A stretch of 64,000 nucleotides of DNA. Origin: CAYZJD01 sp964483455. GTDB lineage: Bacteria; Acidobacteriota; Terriglobia; Bryobacterales; Bryobacteraceae. Position 1 is the first letter of the stretch. Each line of letters opens with the position of its first letter. The stretch covers positions 1 through 64,000 of the forward strand of contig CAZACK010000014.1 of NCBI GenBank assembly GCA_964483455.1. Reading direction: 5' to 3'. This document shows positions 53,465 through 63,579 of this stretch, one piece after another. The position numbers were made by a program, and so were the translations under genes. Below the pieces are notes generated by a model that saw nothing but the letters and a program-made list of their open reading frames with translations, was not told the origin of the DNA and searched no databases.

Positions 53465-55696
53465 TCACTGCGCGGTGGCGCAAGCCTCTCCGCTGGGTGT
53501 GCTTTCGCTGTCCACCCCGGCTTCGTACAAGCCGTTCCCGTTGCAGTCATTCCAGCCGGTCACCGCGTAGCAGTAGCGCACGTTGCGGGCGAGCCCCGAA
53601 TCCCGGTACGTGGTCGCGGTCGCTGACACGCTGGCCCGATACTGGAGCTTGCCTGCCTGGCTGAAGTAGATGCGCTGGCCCCCGGCAGGACTCGGCGAGC
53701 CGAGCTGCCAGGCGAGGGTCACGCTGCGCCTCCCGCCCGTGGCGGTGAGGTTCTGCGCCGCGCCGGGTGTGTCGCACGACGGCGGAGGCGGCGCGCCCCA
53801 GGTGGTGGAGGCCATGACGACCGGCTCCGCCATGCCTGTATTCAGCCACGCCTGAAGCAGGTTTGCTCCCTCACTGCCCAGGAAGGCGTTCTGCCGGTTG
53901 TTGGCCAGGTAGAGGAATTGGATGTACTCCCAGCTCGTCGACTGGTACAGCAACCGGATGGTTGCGTAAGCGGCCCCGGACGGCGGATTCAGCGTGATCT
54001 CGTCCCAGTGACGGTAGGCGCCCCCTGCGCCAGGGTTGCCGTACTGGTCCGCGGGAACAGGCAGCGCGTTCCGCTTCCGAGCCTCGTCGTAGGACATCCC
54101 ATAGGGCGGGATGCGGTTGTCTTTCACCACGAGGTTGTTCAGAACGAAGTGGAACGTCTCTTCGTAGGTGCCCGCGGTGGCAAGGTCGCCCAGCGTGTGC
54201 TCCACCGCCCCGGTGACACGATCGTAGCTAAGCGGCAGAAACGGCGAGTACCCTAAGGCGAGCAGTTGGCTGGCCCACCCCTTCGCCATTCCGTAATGTG
54301 CCTCGTAGATTTTCGTGTTCGGATCCTCCAGGTTCAGGATCGTCTTCACTTGAGTCGGCACGCCGTCGATGGTCGCCGTCAACGTTCCGTACGCGCCGTC
54401 CTCCCGAAGCAGTGTGTTGCTCCCGTCGTACCACTTGATGTTGAGCCACATCCGCCGTCCCTCCGGGTAGCCCGAAATGAGCTTGTGGCCGGTCAGGTTT
54501 GTCACCCGCAGGGTGTTCCCGGTCACGCTCAGAGAAGCCGCCCAGGCCAGTTGCTGTAAGGCGCGGCTCTTGCCCGCGTGGATGGCGTCCATCTGAACCG
54601 CCGTCAGCCCGCCGCCCAGGCGAAGCGTCCCCTGGGTGTTCTGAAAGAGAATCGCGTCTGGAACCCAGTAATTGCCGCCGGTCATGTCGTGCAGGGGCAA
54701 ATCGGTCCGCACCGGCACGCCCGTCTTGTTGCACCCCTGGCCCGTTGTCGCCCGCAAATGACAGGTCTGGCAACTGAAATAGCGCGGCGTTCCGTCCGCA
54801 TAATTGCCCTTGGCGCTGTCGAAGGCGGCTTTGATGGCGCCCGCCTTCAGCTCGGCTGGGAGCGACGGGTAGCTCGACACGAGCGTCTGGGACAGCAGTC
54901 CGGACTTGAACTCGCTGAACGTCCGCTCGACGATGCCGTACTGATACGGGAGATTGTTGAAGGCAGCCTTTCCTTCGATCGGAGAGCCGGGCGTTCCGCT
55001 GGCCACTACCGGATCGCTCGTGGTCTGCCGGCCGTTGTTGGCCGCCAGGTCGCCGACCGCCGGGTTCGACACGTCGTGACACGAGCCGCAGAAGTCCACC
55101 GACCGGTGGAACTTGGACTGCAAGAACTGGTGTCGCGCGCTCGCATCGCTATAAGGACCCAGCTTTTGCGATCCGCCCCACAACGAAAGCATGCCCGAGC
55201 CGTAGTAGCCCTTCGCCGGGCTGCCTTTGTCGTTCGCCACGAACGGCGGCGTCATCACCCCGAGATGCTCGGAGTTGTCGGGGTTGGTCATCTTGTGGCA
55301 GGTGTCGCAGTCCACCCCGTCGGCGTCACCCGCGGTCAGTGCGGAGCCGTCGGTCGGCGTCGAGCGGCCGCCGAACCAGCCCGCCGTGCTGTGGCAGCGG
55401 ATGCACAAGTCGCCGGAGCCGTCGAAATCCTGCTCGGCGACGGCCACCGTCGCCCAGAAGATGGGATCGCGGCCTGCGTTGGCCATCATGCTGCCGCGCC
55501 AGTTGAAGGCCGGCTCCACGGCCTGGTTGTACCCGCCGTGACAGTTGTCGCACTTGTCGGGCGTTTCCAGGTTCCCGACCTGGCCCGGCTGCGTGCCCGG
55601 CTGCTGGATCTCGTTCGGAACGATCAAGGCGGCCAAGGCCAGCCCTGTAATTATGAAGAAGGCCAGGATGAAAGAAACTTTCGGCCTGCGCTTCAT
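53465..55696 (-). CDS. Exported five-haem cytochrome c with C-terminal fibronectin III-like domain
   Basis: 743 residues from the ATG at 55696 with GGAGG five bases upstream. A signal or anchor helix is at residues 8-25 (ILAFFIITGLALAALIV). Haem c sites CxxCH lie near 48 (CDNCH), 95 (CIRCH), 130 (CDTCH), 203 (CGSCH) and 309 (CQTCH). After a long beta-rich part, residues about 640-740 form a fibronectin-type domain (QNLTATGGRRSVTLAWQLGS) followed by DCNGNGLYE. It probably carries electrons at or outside the cytoplasmic membrane. The FNR box at 55749-55762 lies 53 bases upstream, implying oxygen-controlled expression by the next gene's product. Confidence 0.85.
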   Translation of the reverse strand: MKRRPKVSFILAFFIITGLALAALIVPNEIQQPGTQPGQVGNLETPDKCDNCHGGYNQAVEPAFNWRGSMMANAGRDPIFWATVAVAEQDFDGSGDLCIRCHSTAGWFGGRSTPTDGSALTAGDADGVDCDTCHKMTNPDNSEHLGVMTPPFVANDKGSPAKGYYGSGMLSLWGGSQKLGPYSDASARHQFLQSKFHRSVDFCGSCHDVSNPAVGDLAANNGRQTTSDPVVASGTPGSPIEGKAAFNNLPYQYGIVERTFSEFKSGLLSQTLVSSYPSLPAELKAGAIKAAFDSAKGNYADGTPRYFSCQTCHLRATTGQGCNKTGVPVRTDLPLHDMTGGNYWVPDAILFQNTQGTLRLGGGLTAVQMDAIHAGKSRALQQLAWAASLSVTGNTLRVTNLTGHKLISGYPEGRRMWLNIKWYDGSNTLLREDGAYGTLTATIDGVPTQVKTILNLEDPNTKIYEAHYGMAKGWASQLLALGYSPFLPLSYDRVTGAVEHTLGDLATAGTYEETFHFVLNNLVVKDNRIPPYGMSYDEARKRNALPVPADQYGNPGAGGAYRHWDEITLNPPSGAAYATIRLLYQSTSWEYIQFLYLANNRQNAFLGSEGANLLQAWLNTGMAEPVVMASTTWGAPPPPSCDTPGAAQNLTATGGRRSVTLAWQLGSPSPAGGQRIYFSQAGKLQYRASVSATATTYRDSGLARNVRYCYAVTGWNDCNGNGLYEAGVDSESTPSGEACATAQ

Positions 55697-55748
55697 GTCC
55701 ACCTCCCAACTGGGATACCCAATTGTTAACGATAGATATCCGGACACA

Positions 55749-55762
55749 ATGATCCTAATCAA
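55749..55762 (-). promoter_or_regulatory. FNR-type operator upstream of the cytochrome gene
   Basis: ATGATCCTAATCAA matches the FNR consensus TTGATnnnnATCAA at nine of ten defined positions. Its centre is 59.5 bases from the cytochrome start codon. A -10-like TAACAAT on the minus strand at 55722-55728 would put the transcription start near 55714, about 41 bases from the box centre, the classical activating position for FNR. Confidence 0.55.
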
Positions 55763-55803
55763 GAGGCGGCCTCGATTTTGCCGAGTTTCCGGTTATGGTG
55801 GTT

Positions 55804-56499
55804 CTAGAACTGCACTCGGGCGAGCTTCCGCAAGGCGACGGGGTCTTGGATACGGATCTCGATGCGTGTCCGGCTCACCACGCCACGCTCAGAGAAGGAC
55901 TTGAGGACTCTGGACAACGTTTCCGGAGTGGTTCCGATCATCTGGGCCATCTCTTTGCGCCGGATCGGCGTCTGGATCCTCGGCGCTCCGCCGCTGCCCT
56001 CCGAGAGCATTAGCAGCACGTTGGCCGTCCGCTGCCTGACGGATTCCTGACTCATGGAGAGAATCTGCTGTTCGGCGAATCGAAGCTCCCGGGCGAGTTT
56101 GGCCATCAGGGCGAACGCCAGGTCGGGTGATTCACGAAGCAGCCGGACCAGCGTCTGCCTCGAAACGGCGCAGGCGACGGTCGGCGAAACGACTTCGGCC
56201 GTCTCTGCATACGGGCGGTTTTCCAGTACCGCTCCGTAGCCGATGGTTTCTCCCGGACCGGCTAGGCGGATCACCTGCTGTTCGGCGCGGCCACCGATGC
56301 GCGACAGTTTCACCTGCCCCGAGCGGATGCAGTACACGGCGAACGGCGGATCGCCTTCGCGGTACACCGCCCGTCCGCGGTCGTAGACGCGCACGTTTTT
56401 TTCCCGCTCCAACGCGGACAGCGCTTCGCTCGACAGGCGGCAGAAGACGCTTTCGGCGAGGAATCCGCAATGAGCGCAAAGGGCCGCTTGGCTGGCCAT
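55804..56499 (-). CDS. Crp/Fnr-family transcription regulator with FNR-like cysteines
   Basis: 231 residues. An N-terminal cysteine group C8-x2-C11-x8-C20 and a central C110 fit the four Fe-S ligands of FNR (which are C20, C23, C29 and C122 in E. coli); an extra Cys is at 57. The cyclic-nucleotide-like barrel spans about 25-140. The winged helix contains RKEMAQMIGTTPETLSRVLK near 180-200, whose E..SR reading residues are those of FNR, predicting TTGAT half-sites. It lies immediately upstream of the cytochrome gene in the same direction. A 32-bp inverted repeat is in its upstream region. Confidence 0.85.
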   Translation of the reverse strand: MASQAALCAHCGFLAESVFCRLSSEALSALEREKNVRVYDRGRAVYREGDPPFAVYCIRSGQVKLSRIGGRAEQQVIRLAGPGETIGYGAVLENRPYAETAEVVSPTVACAVSRQTLVRLLRESPDLAFALMAKLARELRFAEQQILSMSQESVRQRTANVLLMLSEGSGGAPRIQTPIRRKEMAQMIGTTPETLSRVLKSFSERGVVSRTRIEIRIQDPVALRKLARVQF

Positions 56500-56535
56500 G
56501 TCCAGATGAGAATTATTCTACTACAGCACGGTTTC

Positions 56536-56619
56536 CGGTGACAGGCTACGCAATCCCCATTTTCTCGTTTGCACGCGGACGCCACGCCGAGAAACTGGGG
56601 ATTGCGTAGCCTGTCACCG
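56536..56619. repeat. 32-bp near-perfect inverted repeat between the fnr-like gene and zwf
   Basis: Arms at 56536-56567 and 56588-56619 are reverse complements except for one base, separated by a 20-base spacer. It occupies most of the divergent promoter region between the regulator and zwf. As RNA or cruciform DNA it would form a very stable hairpin. It carries no open frame and no flanking target duplication that I can see. It may be a MITE-like or REPIN-type dispersed palindrome or a regulatory structure. Confidence 0.8.
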
Positions 56620-56629
56620 AAAAACTGAT

Positions 56630-58167
<1,538 letters not shown>

Positions 58168-58171
<4 letters not shown>

Positions 58172-59070
58172 CGCCGGCCCTGCATCCTGAGCGCATCCTG
58201 AAGGACCTGCACTCGCTCTGGCTCGGCCTGGGCAAGGAAGAAGGCGCGGCCGGCGGAGTGCTGCGAGCCTGCGCGCTGACGTTGATCGTCATCGAAGGAG
58301 ACGGAGAGCGCGCGGAGCCGGCCGGCGAGACGCTGGCCGAGCTGATGCGCGACCACCCGAGCCGCGCCATCGTGGTGCGCGTTCGCCCCGGTGAGAAAAC
58401 GCCGGAAGCGCGGGTGTTCGCCCAGTGCCGGCTCCCGTTCGGCCGCCGAAAGCAGATCTGCTCCGAGCAGATCGAGATCACTGTGGGCGAGGCGCGCCTC
58501 GGCGATGTGGCGCCGGTGCTGCTGGCACTGGCGGCGCCGGACCTCCCGGTAGTGGTGTGGCGCCGGTCTGGCTTGGTCGGCCGCATGGCCGGACTCGAGC
58601 GGGTGGAAGCGCTGGCCGGGAAAGTGATTCTCGACTCGGAAGATTGCGCGGAGCCCTGCGCCGTGCTCTCGCAGGTCATGGACCCGCGCCGCGTCTCCGA
58701 CCTCGCCTGGACCCGGCTCACCGCCTTCCGCGAGGCCGTGGCCCAGGCCCTCGAAGGCGCGCGCCCGGATGACATCGCCGAGGTGCGGATTACCCATGCG
58801 GGCGTCCCCGTCCGCGCCTGGTACCTGGCCGGATGGATGGCGACGGCGCTGGGGTGGGCGCCGGAGGATCCGCGCTTGTCGGTTGCGGCGGACGGCTTCG
58901 ACGACGTGCAGCTTGCCGGATCGGGGCTTTCGATCACGTTGCGGCGCACGGCGGAACGCACTCGCCGCGAAGCGGAGCTGCTCGGCGAGGAATTGGCGAT
59001 TGCCGGCCGCGATCCCGTTTACGAACGCAGCCTCGCCGCCGCCATCGAGATCGGGCGTCGGGGCAGGTGA
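58168..59070 (+). CDS. opcA: Glucose-6-phosphate dehydrogenase assembly protein OpcA
   Basis: 300 residues from the ATG overlapping the zwf stop. The sequence (CALTLIVIEGDGERAEPAGE, HPSRAIVVRVRPGE, LPVVVWRRSGL, WMATALGW) matches the OpcA/Zwf-activator family, known from cyanobacteria and actinobacteria, which binds and activates or assembles Zwf. The close coupling to zwf supports the role. Cyanobacterial OpcA also links Zwf to redox control through thioredoxin; here the protein has few cysteines (for example CSEQIE and EDCAEPC), so a redox switch is possible but unproven. Confidence 0.85.
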
Positions 59071-59073
59071 ATC

Positions 59074-59811
59074 ATGGCCGCGACCTGGAGCTCGTATCCC
59101 ACTCCCGAGGCGGCTGCCAAAGCCTGCGCCCGGCGGATTGCGGAGCTGCTCGAAGAGGCGCTGACGTCCCAGGATTCCGCCACGCTGGCGCTGTCAGGGG
59201 GGACCACCGCGCGGGTGCTGTTCGAGTCGCTGGCGCTGCTCGGCATAGACTGGAGCCGGGTCCATCTCTTCTGGGTGGACGAGCGCGCGGTCGCGCCGGA
59301 TCACGCGCTGAGCAACTACCGGCTGGCGGCGGAGCGCCTGATTCTGCCCGCCCGGGTTCCTTCCGGCAACGTGCATCGCATTCACGGCGAACTGGCGCCG
59401 CAGGCGGCGGCCAAGGCCTACGCCGAGGAGATCCGGCGGCATTTCGGGCTGGGTCCCGGGGAATTGCCCGCGTTCCACGTGGTCTACCTGGGGATGGGCG
59501 CCGACGCCCATACCGCCAGCCTCTTTCCCGACGAGCCGTTGCTCGAGGACCGTTCGGGGATTGCGGCGGACGTCTTCGTGCGAAAGCTCGGGCAATGGCG
59601 CATCACTTTGCTGCCGGGATCGCTGCTCGCCGCGCGCCAGGCGGTGTTCCTGGTGACGGGGGCGGACAAGGCGCCGGCTGTCCGCGCCGTTTTCGAGGAG
59701 CCGCACAATCCGCTCCAGTACCCGGCCCAACTCCTTCGCGGCCGTCCCGCACTGTGGTTTCTCGATGCGGCGGCCGCGTCCCTGCTTGGCGGACATGATC
59801 AGCCGGCGTAG
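59074..59811 (+). CDS. pgl: 6-phosphogluconolactonase
   Basis: 245 residues. The DevB/SOL-type fold is indicated by LALSGGTTARVLFESL near residue 40, VHLFWVDERAVAPDHALSNY near 63-82 and YLGMGADAHTASLFPDE near 139-155, the main signature of the family. It hydrolyses 6-phosphogluconolactone to 6-phosphogluconate, the second pentose phosphate step. It begins four bases after opcA, so zwf-opcA-pgl is one operon. The gnd gene is not in the window. Confidence 0.95.
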   Translation: MAATWSSYPTPEAAAKACARRIAELLEEALTSQDSATLALSGGTTARVLFESLALLGIDWSRVHLFWVDERAVAPDHALSNYRLAAERLILPARVPSGNVHRIHGELAPQAAAKAYAEEIRRHFGLGPGELPAFHVVYLGMGADAHTASLFPDEPLLEDRSGIAADVFVRKLGQWRITLLPGSLLAARQAVFLVTGADKAPAVRAVFEEPHNPLQYPAQLLRGRPALWFLDAAAASLLGGHDQPA

Positions 59812-60730
59812 ACTTCCGTTCGCTGTTCTGGGCGTCCTGTCGGGTCGGCTGGGCGCCGAAGCCGGCCGTGCCCAGCTCGTGCTCGGAGGCGATGTCATGT
59901 TGTCCCGGCACGTCGGGCGGCTGGCGCGCCAGAAGAAGGATCCGGCTTGGCCGTTCCGCGACCTGGCGGGCTTCCTCGTGACGGCCGACATCGCGTTCGT
60001 CAACCTGGAGTCGCCGTTCAGCGATCGCGGGCGGCGCGTCGAGAAGGGAATGGTGTTCAAGGCCGAACCGGAGATGATCGAAGGGCTGAAACTGGCCGGA
60101 ATCGACGTCGTTTCGACGGCGAACAACCACGCCCTCGACGCCGGCGCCTACGGACTGGAGTACACGCTGCGATGGCTGGACGAGAACGGAATCCAGGCGG
60201 CCGGCACGGCGCTCGAAGAGAAGACCGCGCGAGATGGCGCTGTGCTCGAGCGCAACGGGCTCCGCTTCGGGTTCTTGGCTTACACCTACGACCAGTCCAA
60301 TGGCAATCATCCGAAGCCGGACTCTCGGGTGTCGATGCTGGACGCGGCCGCGATGCGCGAGGACGTCGAGCGGATGCGGGCCCGCGCCGACGTGGTCGTC
60401 GTGTCGATGCATGCGGGCGACGAGTACCGGCCGAAGCCGAACGCCAGGCAGGTCGAGTTCGCCCGCGCCGCTATCGATGCCGGCGCCGCGGTGGTGGCCG
60501 GCCACCATCCGCACGTGGTTCAGCCGGCCGAGCGGTACCGGGGAGGCGTCGTCTTCTATTCGCTCGGCAACCTCGTGTTCGATCAGTTCCACCGGAAGGA
60601 CACGCAGAAGGGAATGCTGGCCAGCGTTTCGTTCCGCGGCGCAACGATCGAGCGCGTCGAGCTTTGGCCCGTGGACATCGTGCGGGCCGTCCCGCGACTG
60701 GTGAGCATGGAGCCCGAGGCTGTGCTGTGA
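59795..60730 (+). CDS. CapA-family metallophosphatase-like protein
   Basis: 311 residues from the ATG inside the end of pgl (17-base overlap). A leader (RRRLPFAVLGVLSGRLGAEA) suggests export. The calcineurin-like CapA/PgsA fold shows VLGGDVMLSRHVG near residue 30, AFVNLESPFSDRG near 65, VSTANNHALDAGAYGL near 100, VSMHAGDEY near 200 and VAGHHPHVVQ near 235. The family is linked to poly-gamma-glutamate capsule synthesis, but most members are metallophosphoesterases of unknown substrate. No capB or capC homologue is nearby. Confidence 0.85.
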   Translation: MISRRRLPFAVLGVLSGRLGAEAGRAQLVLGGDVMLSRHVGRLARQKKDPAWPFRDLAGFLVTADIAFVNLESPFSDRGRRVEKGMVFKAEPEMIEGLKLAGIDVVSTANNHALDAGAYGLEYTLRWLDENGIQAAGTALEEKTARDGAVLERNGLRFGFLAYTYDQSNGNHPKPDSRVSMLDAAAMREDVERMRARADVVVVSMHAGDEYRPKPNARQVEFARAAIDAGAAVVAGHHPHVVQPAERYRGGVVFYSLGNLVFDQFHRKDTQKGMLASVSFRGATIERVELWPVDIVRAVPRLVSMEPEAVL

Positions 60731-60908
60731 ATCGGCAGGGCCAGAGGGTGTGGCGCATGCGCGTTCGCCTGCGCTGGAAGCAGTCCAGGGGCTGCCCGGC
60801 CGATGTTGGGAGAATTCGATTCCTCCCCTTATGTGACAAAGTCGCAGACAATTGGAGTGTTTGCCGTATCCGGAGGTGGATTCGCTTCAGTGTCAAGGAG
60901 GCGAGGAA

Positions 60909-61077
60909 ATGCTTCCTCTCAAACCAATCACTGTTGCAGCGGCGGCGGTATTGCTGTTCGGAGCGGAAATCAGGATTGGTGCCGCAACCCTAAGACCGGG
61001 TATCTCAGCCATTACCACGGCATCGGGAAGTCAATGAGTTTCTCGCGCGGCACATACTGAAGAAGCTCACGTCCTGA
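60909..61077 (+). pseudogene. hicA: hicA toxin remnant, 3' part (inverted relative to hicB)
   Basis: With one frame change, this stretch encodes DWCRNPKTGYLS followed by PRHREVNEFLARHILKKLTS and a stop. This is the end of a HicA-type mRNA interferase (usual ending NPKTG..PRHREIN.FLARHI.K.L). The upstream part is too diverged to read as HicA. A ribosome site (AGGAGG) lies before an ATG at 60909, but the 42-residue frame from it (MLPLKPITVAAAAVLL) is not HicA-like and may be meaningless. Confidence 0.65.
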
Positions 61078-61105
61078 CGCTTGCGGATCAGGTCGGCCCT
61101 CTTCA
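61066..61105 (-). pseudogene. hicA: hicA 5' fragment following hicB
   Basis: Immediately after hicB, with overlapping ATGA, the minus strand begins MKRADLIRK, the normal N-terminus of HicA. The homology then stops where the inverted hicA 3' remnant on the plus strand begins. The two pieces look like halves of one hicA gene separated by an inversion. Confidence 0.55.
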
Positions 61106-61294
61106 TCCCACAGTCATCTCGGCGACCCTTCGAATACCGGGAATCTCCCCGCTTGTGAGGTCCTTATAGAGGTCAAGGAGATTCTCCCTGAGCTCTTCCA
61201 GCGATTCCCCCTGTGTCAGATAATCCCGGAACTCCTCAAAGTAGCCGAGCCACATGCCTTGGTCCCGCCAGTGGACGTAGCGAGCGGCGCTCAT
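61103..61294 (-). CDS. hicB: HicB-like antitoxin
   Basis: 63 residues. YVHWRDQGMWLGYFEEFRD, TQGESLEELRENLLDLYKDL and IPGIRRVAEM match the partial RNase H-like domain of HicB antitoxins, which bind HicA and often DNA. The frame is intact and would be the upstream gene of a hicBA pair. Its stop overlaps the truncated hicA start. The pair is broken, so the antitoxin is probably idle. Confidence 0.8.
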   Translation of the reverse strand: MSAARYVHWRDQGMWLGYFEEFRDYLTQGESLEELRENLLDLYKDLTSGEIPGIRRVAEMTVG

Positions 61295-61343
61295 GATCCG
61301 ATTGTACAGTTTCCGGCAGGAAGAACCCCACGGCGTGGGGAAG

Positions 61344-62978
61344 TTACCGTTCGAACACCCAGCGGCCGCCGGTCATTGTTCTCTCGATTGGCACGGTGAT
61401 CAGCTCGGTTGGCGGCGTGCGGAGCGGGTCGCGGCCCAACACAACCAGGTCGGCGAGCTTGCCTGGCTCGATCGAGCCTTTGAGGTTCTCCTCAAAGGAC
61501 GCGTAAGCCCCGTGGAGGGTGCCGACGCGCAGGGCCTCCTCGACCGTAATCCGCTGGCGCGGCCCCCATACGTTGCCGCGAGTGTCCGTGCGGGTGACGC
61601 TCGACTGGAGCGCCATCATCGGCTCGAACGGACCGGGGGGATAGTCGGAGGCCTGGGTCACGCGGATGCCGGCGTCGAGAAAGCTGCGCACGGCGAACAT
61701 CCGGTCGAGGCGCTCCTCGCCGTATTCGCGCATCTTCTCGCCGTGGTAGTAGACATAGGTGGAAAACGGCGTGGGGATGGCGCCGAGCGCGCGAATGCGC
61801 TCGATCAGCGAGGGGTTGACGATGGTGCAGTGCTCGAGGCGGAACCGCGGATCGGGCTGCGGCTTCTCGCGATGCAGCCGTTCGTAGACGCGCAAGGTGA
61901 TGTCAATGGCGACGTCGCCGTTGGCGTGCGTGCCGATCTGCCAGCCGGCCTCGTGCGCGCGGCGGGCCTGCTCGTAGAGGTCCTTCTCTTCGGTGACGAG
62001 GATCCCGTAGTCATTCGGCCGCCCGAGGTAGGGTTTCGACAGGCGCGCGGTGCGCTCGGAGATCGAGCCGTCGCAAACGAGCTTGACGGCGCCGACGCGG
62101 ACCCACTCGTCGCCGAGGCCGGTGCGCACGCCGGCGGCGATCATCCGGTCGAGGAACGAATACTGGATCAGGCAGTACACACGGAACAGCAGGTCGCCCG
62201 AGTCGCGGGCGTCCTGGTAGGAGCGAAGGTCGTCGGGGTCCGCCTCGGCGTCGTGGACCGAGGTGATCCCGCTGCGGACCATCATGCTCGAGATCAGCTT
62301 GACGGCCTGGCGTCGCTCGTCGCGCGTGAAGGTGAACGGGATCAACTTCGCGACCCGTTCCTTGGCGGTTTCGCGAAGGCCGCCGGTCAGACGGCCGGCG
62401 TCGCGGTCGAACTGCCCTCCGGGCGGATCCGGCGTGTCTTCGCGGATGCCGGCACGTTCGAGAGCTTGCGAGTTGACGTAGGCCGTGTGGCCGCCCCGGT
62501 GCTCGACAAACACGGGGTGGCGCGAGGTCGCTGCGTCGAGGTCCTCGCGGCGCAGGCGCCGGCCGTCGCCGGTCTTGGTGTCGTCGTACTTGAAGCCGAC
62601 GACCCACTCGCCGGGTGCTGTCTTCGCCGCCCGGTCGCGGAGCGCGGCCTGAATGGCGGCGATCGAGCGCAGGTCGCAATCCACCCAGCGGAGGTGCCGC
62701 AGTCCGGCGTAGGCGGGGTGCGTGTGCGCGTCGATGAACCCGGGCACGACCGTCTTTCCTTCGAGGTTGATCTCCTTCGTGCGACCGGTGGCCAGCGCGC
62801 GAACCTCGTCGTTGGATCCCACCGCGAGGAACCGTCCGCGGGCGATGGCCGCGGCCTGGACGCGCGGATGGCGGGTATCCATGGTGAGGATGTTGGCGTT
62901 GTGAAGAATCAGTTCTGGTTCGGCGCGCCGCAAGTCAAATAGCGGCAGGCCGGCGAGCAGTTCGCGGCGGCTGAGCAT
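61344..62978 (-). CDS. Amidohydrolase family protein (YtcJ-like)
   Basis: 544 residues. It opens with LSRRELLAGLPLFDLRRAEP, possibly a twin-arginine-type leader. The composite domain begins ILHNANILTMD near residue 27 and the metal-binding GFIDAHTHPAY near 78-88. Later His-containing segments QIGTHANGDVAI near 330 and RLEHCTIV near 358 complete the TIM-barrel metal site of amidohydrolase family 3. Members hydrolyse amides such as N-formyl or cyclic imides; the substrate is not readable. The length fits the family. Confidence 0.85.
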   Translation of the reverse strand: MLSRRELLAGLPLFDLRRAEPELILHNANILTMDTRHPRVQAAAIARGRFLAVGSNDEVRALATGRTKEINLEGKTVVPGFIDAHTHPAYAGLRHLRWVDCDLRSIAAIQAALRDRAAKTAPGEWVVGFKYDDTKTGDGRRLRREDLDAATSRHPVFVEHRGGHTAYVNSQALERAGIREDTPDPPGGQFDRDAGRLTGGLRETAKERVAKLIPFTFTRDERRQAVKLISSMMVRSGITSVHDAEADPDDLRSYQDARDSGDLLFRVYCLIQYSFLDRMIAAGVRTGLGDEWVRVGAVKLVCDGSISERTARLSKPYLGRPNDYGILVTEEKDLYEQARRAHEAGWQIGTHANGDVAIDITLRVYERLHREKPQPDPRFRLEHCTIVNPSLIERIRALGAIPTPFSTYVYYHGEKMREYGEERLDRMFAVRSFLDAGIRVTQASDYPPGPFEPMMALQSSVTRTDTRGNVWGPRQRITVEEALRVGTLHGAYASFEENLKGSIEPGKLADLVVLGRDPLRTPPTELITVPIERTMTGGRWVFER

Positions 62979-63057
62979 CGTGTTTCAGGATAGGCGCTTT
63001 CATGCTGCACGACAATGGGGTCGCGATCTACACCCAAGAAAAATAGGATGCGTGGGG

Positions 63058-63453
63058 ATGCCCAGCAGTACCCCAATCTACGGACGAGCAGCGGTCCTGG
63101 CAGCGGAGATCGTTGCGTCAAGGGGCTTCTCGCCAAGGGATGCTTGGGATTTCGCAATTGCCAAGCTGACGGACAGCCCTTCGAGCCAAAACGAAGGTTG
63201 CCCGCGTAGTGCCTATCTCGGATTGCGTGAGGCAGGCTTGGTGGTGGGGATCGGACCGGGAGAGTACGCCTCCCGTCAAAATAGCGTCAACGCACGCTAT
63301 GCGCGAGACGCCCATCAGTTACTGCGTTCCGATCCAGCACTGGGACTAGACAAGAAGAAGCTATGGAACCTCGTGCCGGCGCCCAAGGCCGGAAGCGATC
63401 AGGGCGAAATGGATGTAGTGATCGCACTGTGGAACAGACGCTTCCTGCGGTAA
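63058..63453 (+). CDS. DUF6979-like small protein
   Basis: 131 residues from the ATG at 63058; the frame continues 26 codons upstream without protein character. YGRAAVLAAEIVASRGFSPR, SSQNEGCPRSAYLGL near residue 50 and GEMDVVIALWNRRFL at the end match a small family (DUF6979) I know only as hypothetical proteins. A GCP.(S/G)A.LGL motif with a conserved Cys and the C-terminal MDVV.ALWN block are the recognisable parts. Function unknown. Confidence 0.6.
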   Translation: MPSSTPIYGRAAVLAAEIVASRGFSPRDAWDFAIAKLTDSPSSQNEGCPRSAYLGLREAGLVVGIGPGEYASRQNSVNARYARDAHQLLRSDPALGLDKKKLWNLVPAPKAGSDQGEMDVVIALWNRRFLR

Positions 63454-63579
63454 TTCGCGCTGCGGTCACTGTGGACAATCGGATTCCAGGGAGAATCTAC
63501 GCACTCGATCCCTCTTCGGAGGCTTCTCGACGATCGTGAGGCAGGCGGCCGGGCCGAATGGCCAGTACAATGGAGCAGG

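Noticed and set aside
60909..61037. 42-codon frame with strong ribosome site
   Set aside because: It lies in a different frame over the hicA remnant, ends early and has no support beyond the ribosome site. Not called as a gene.
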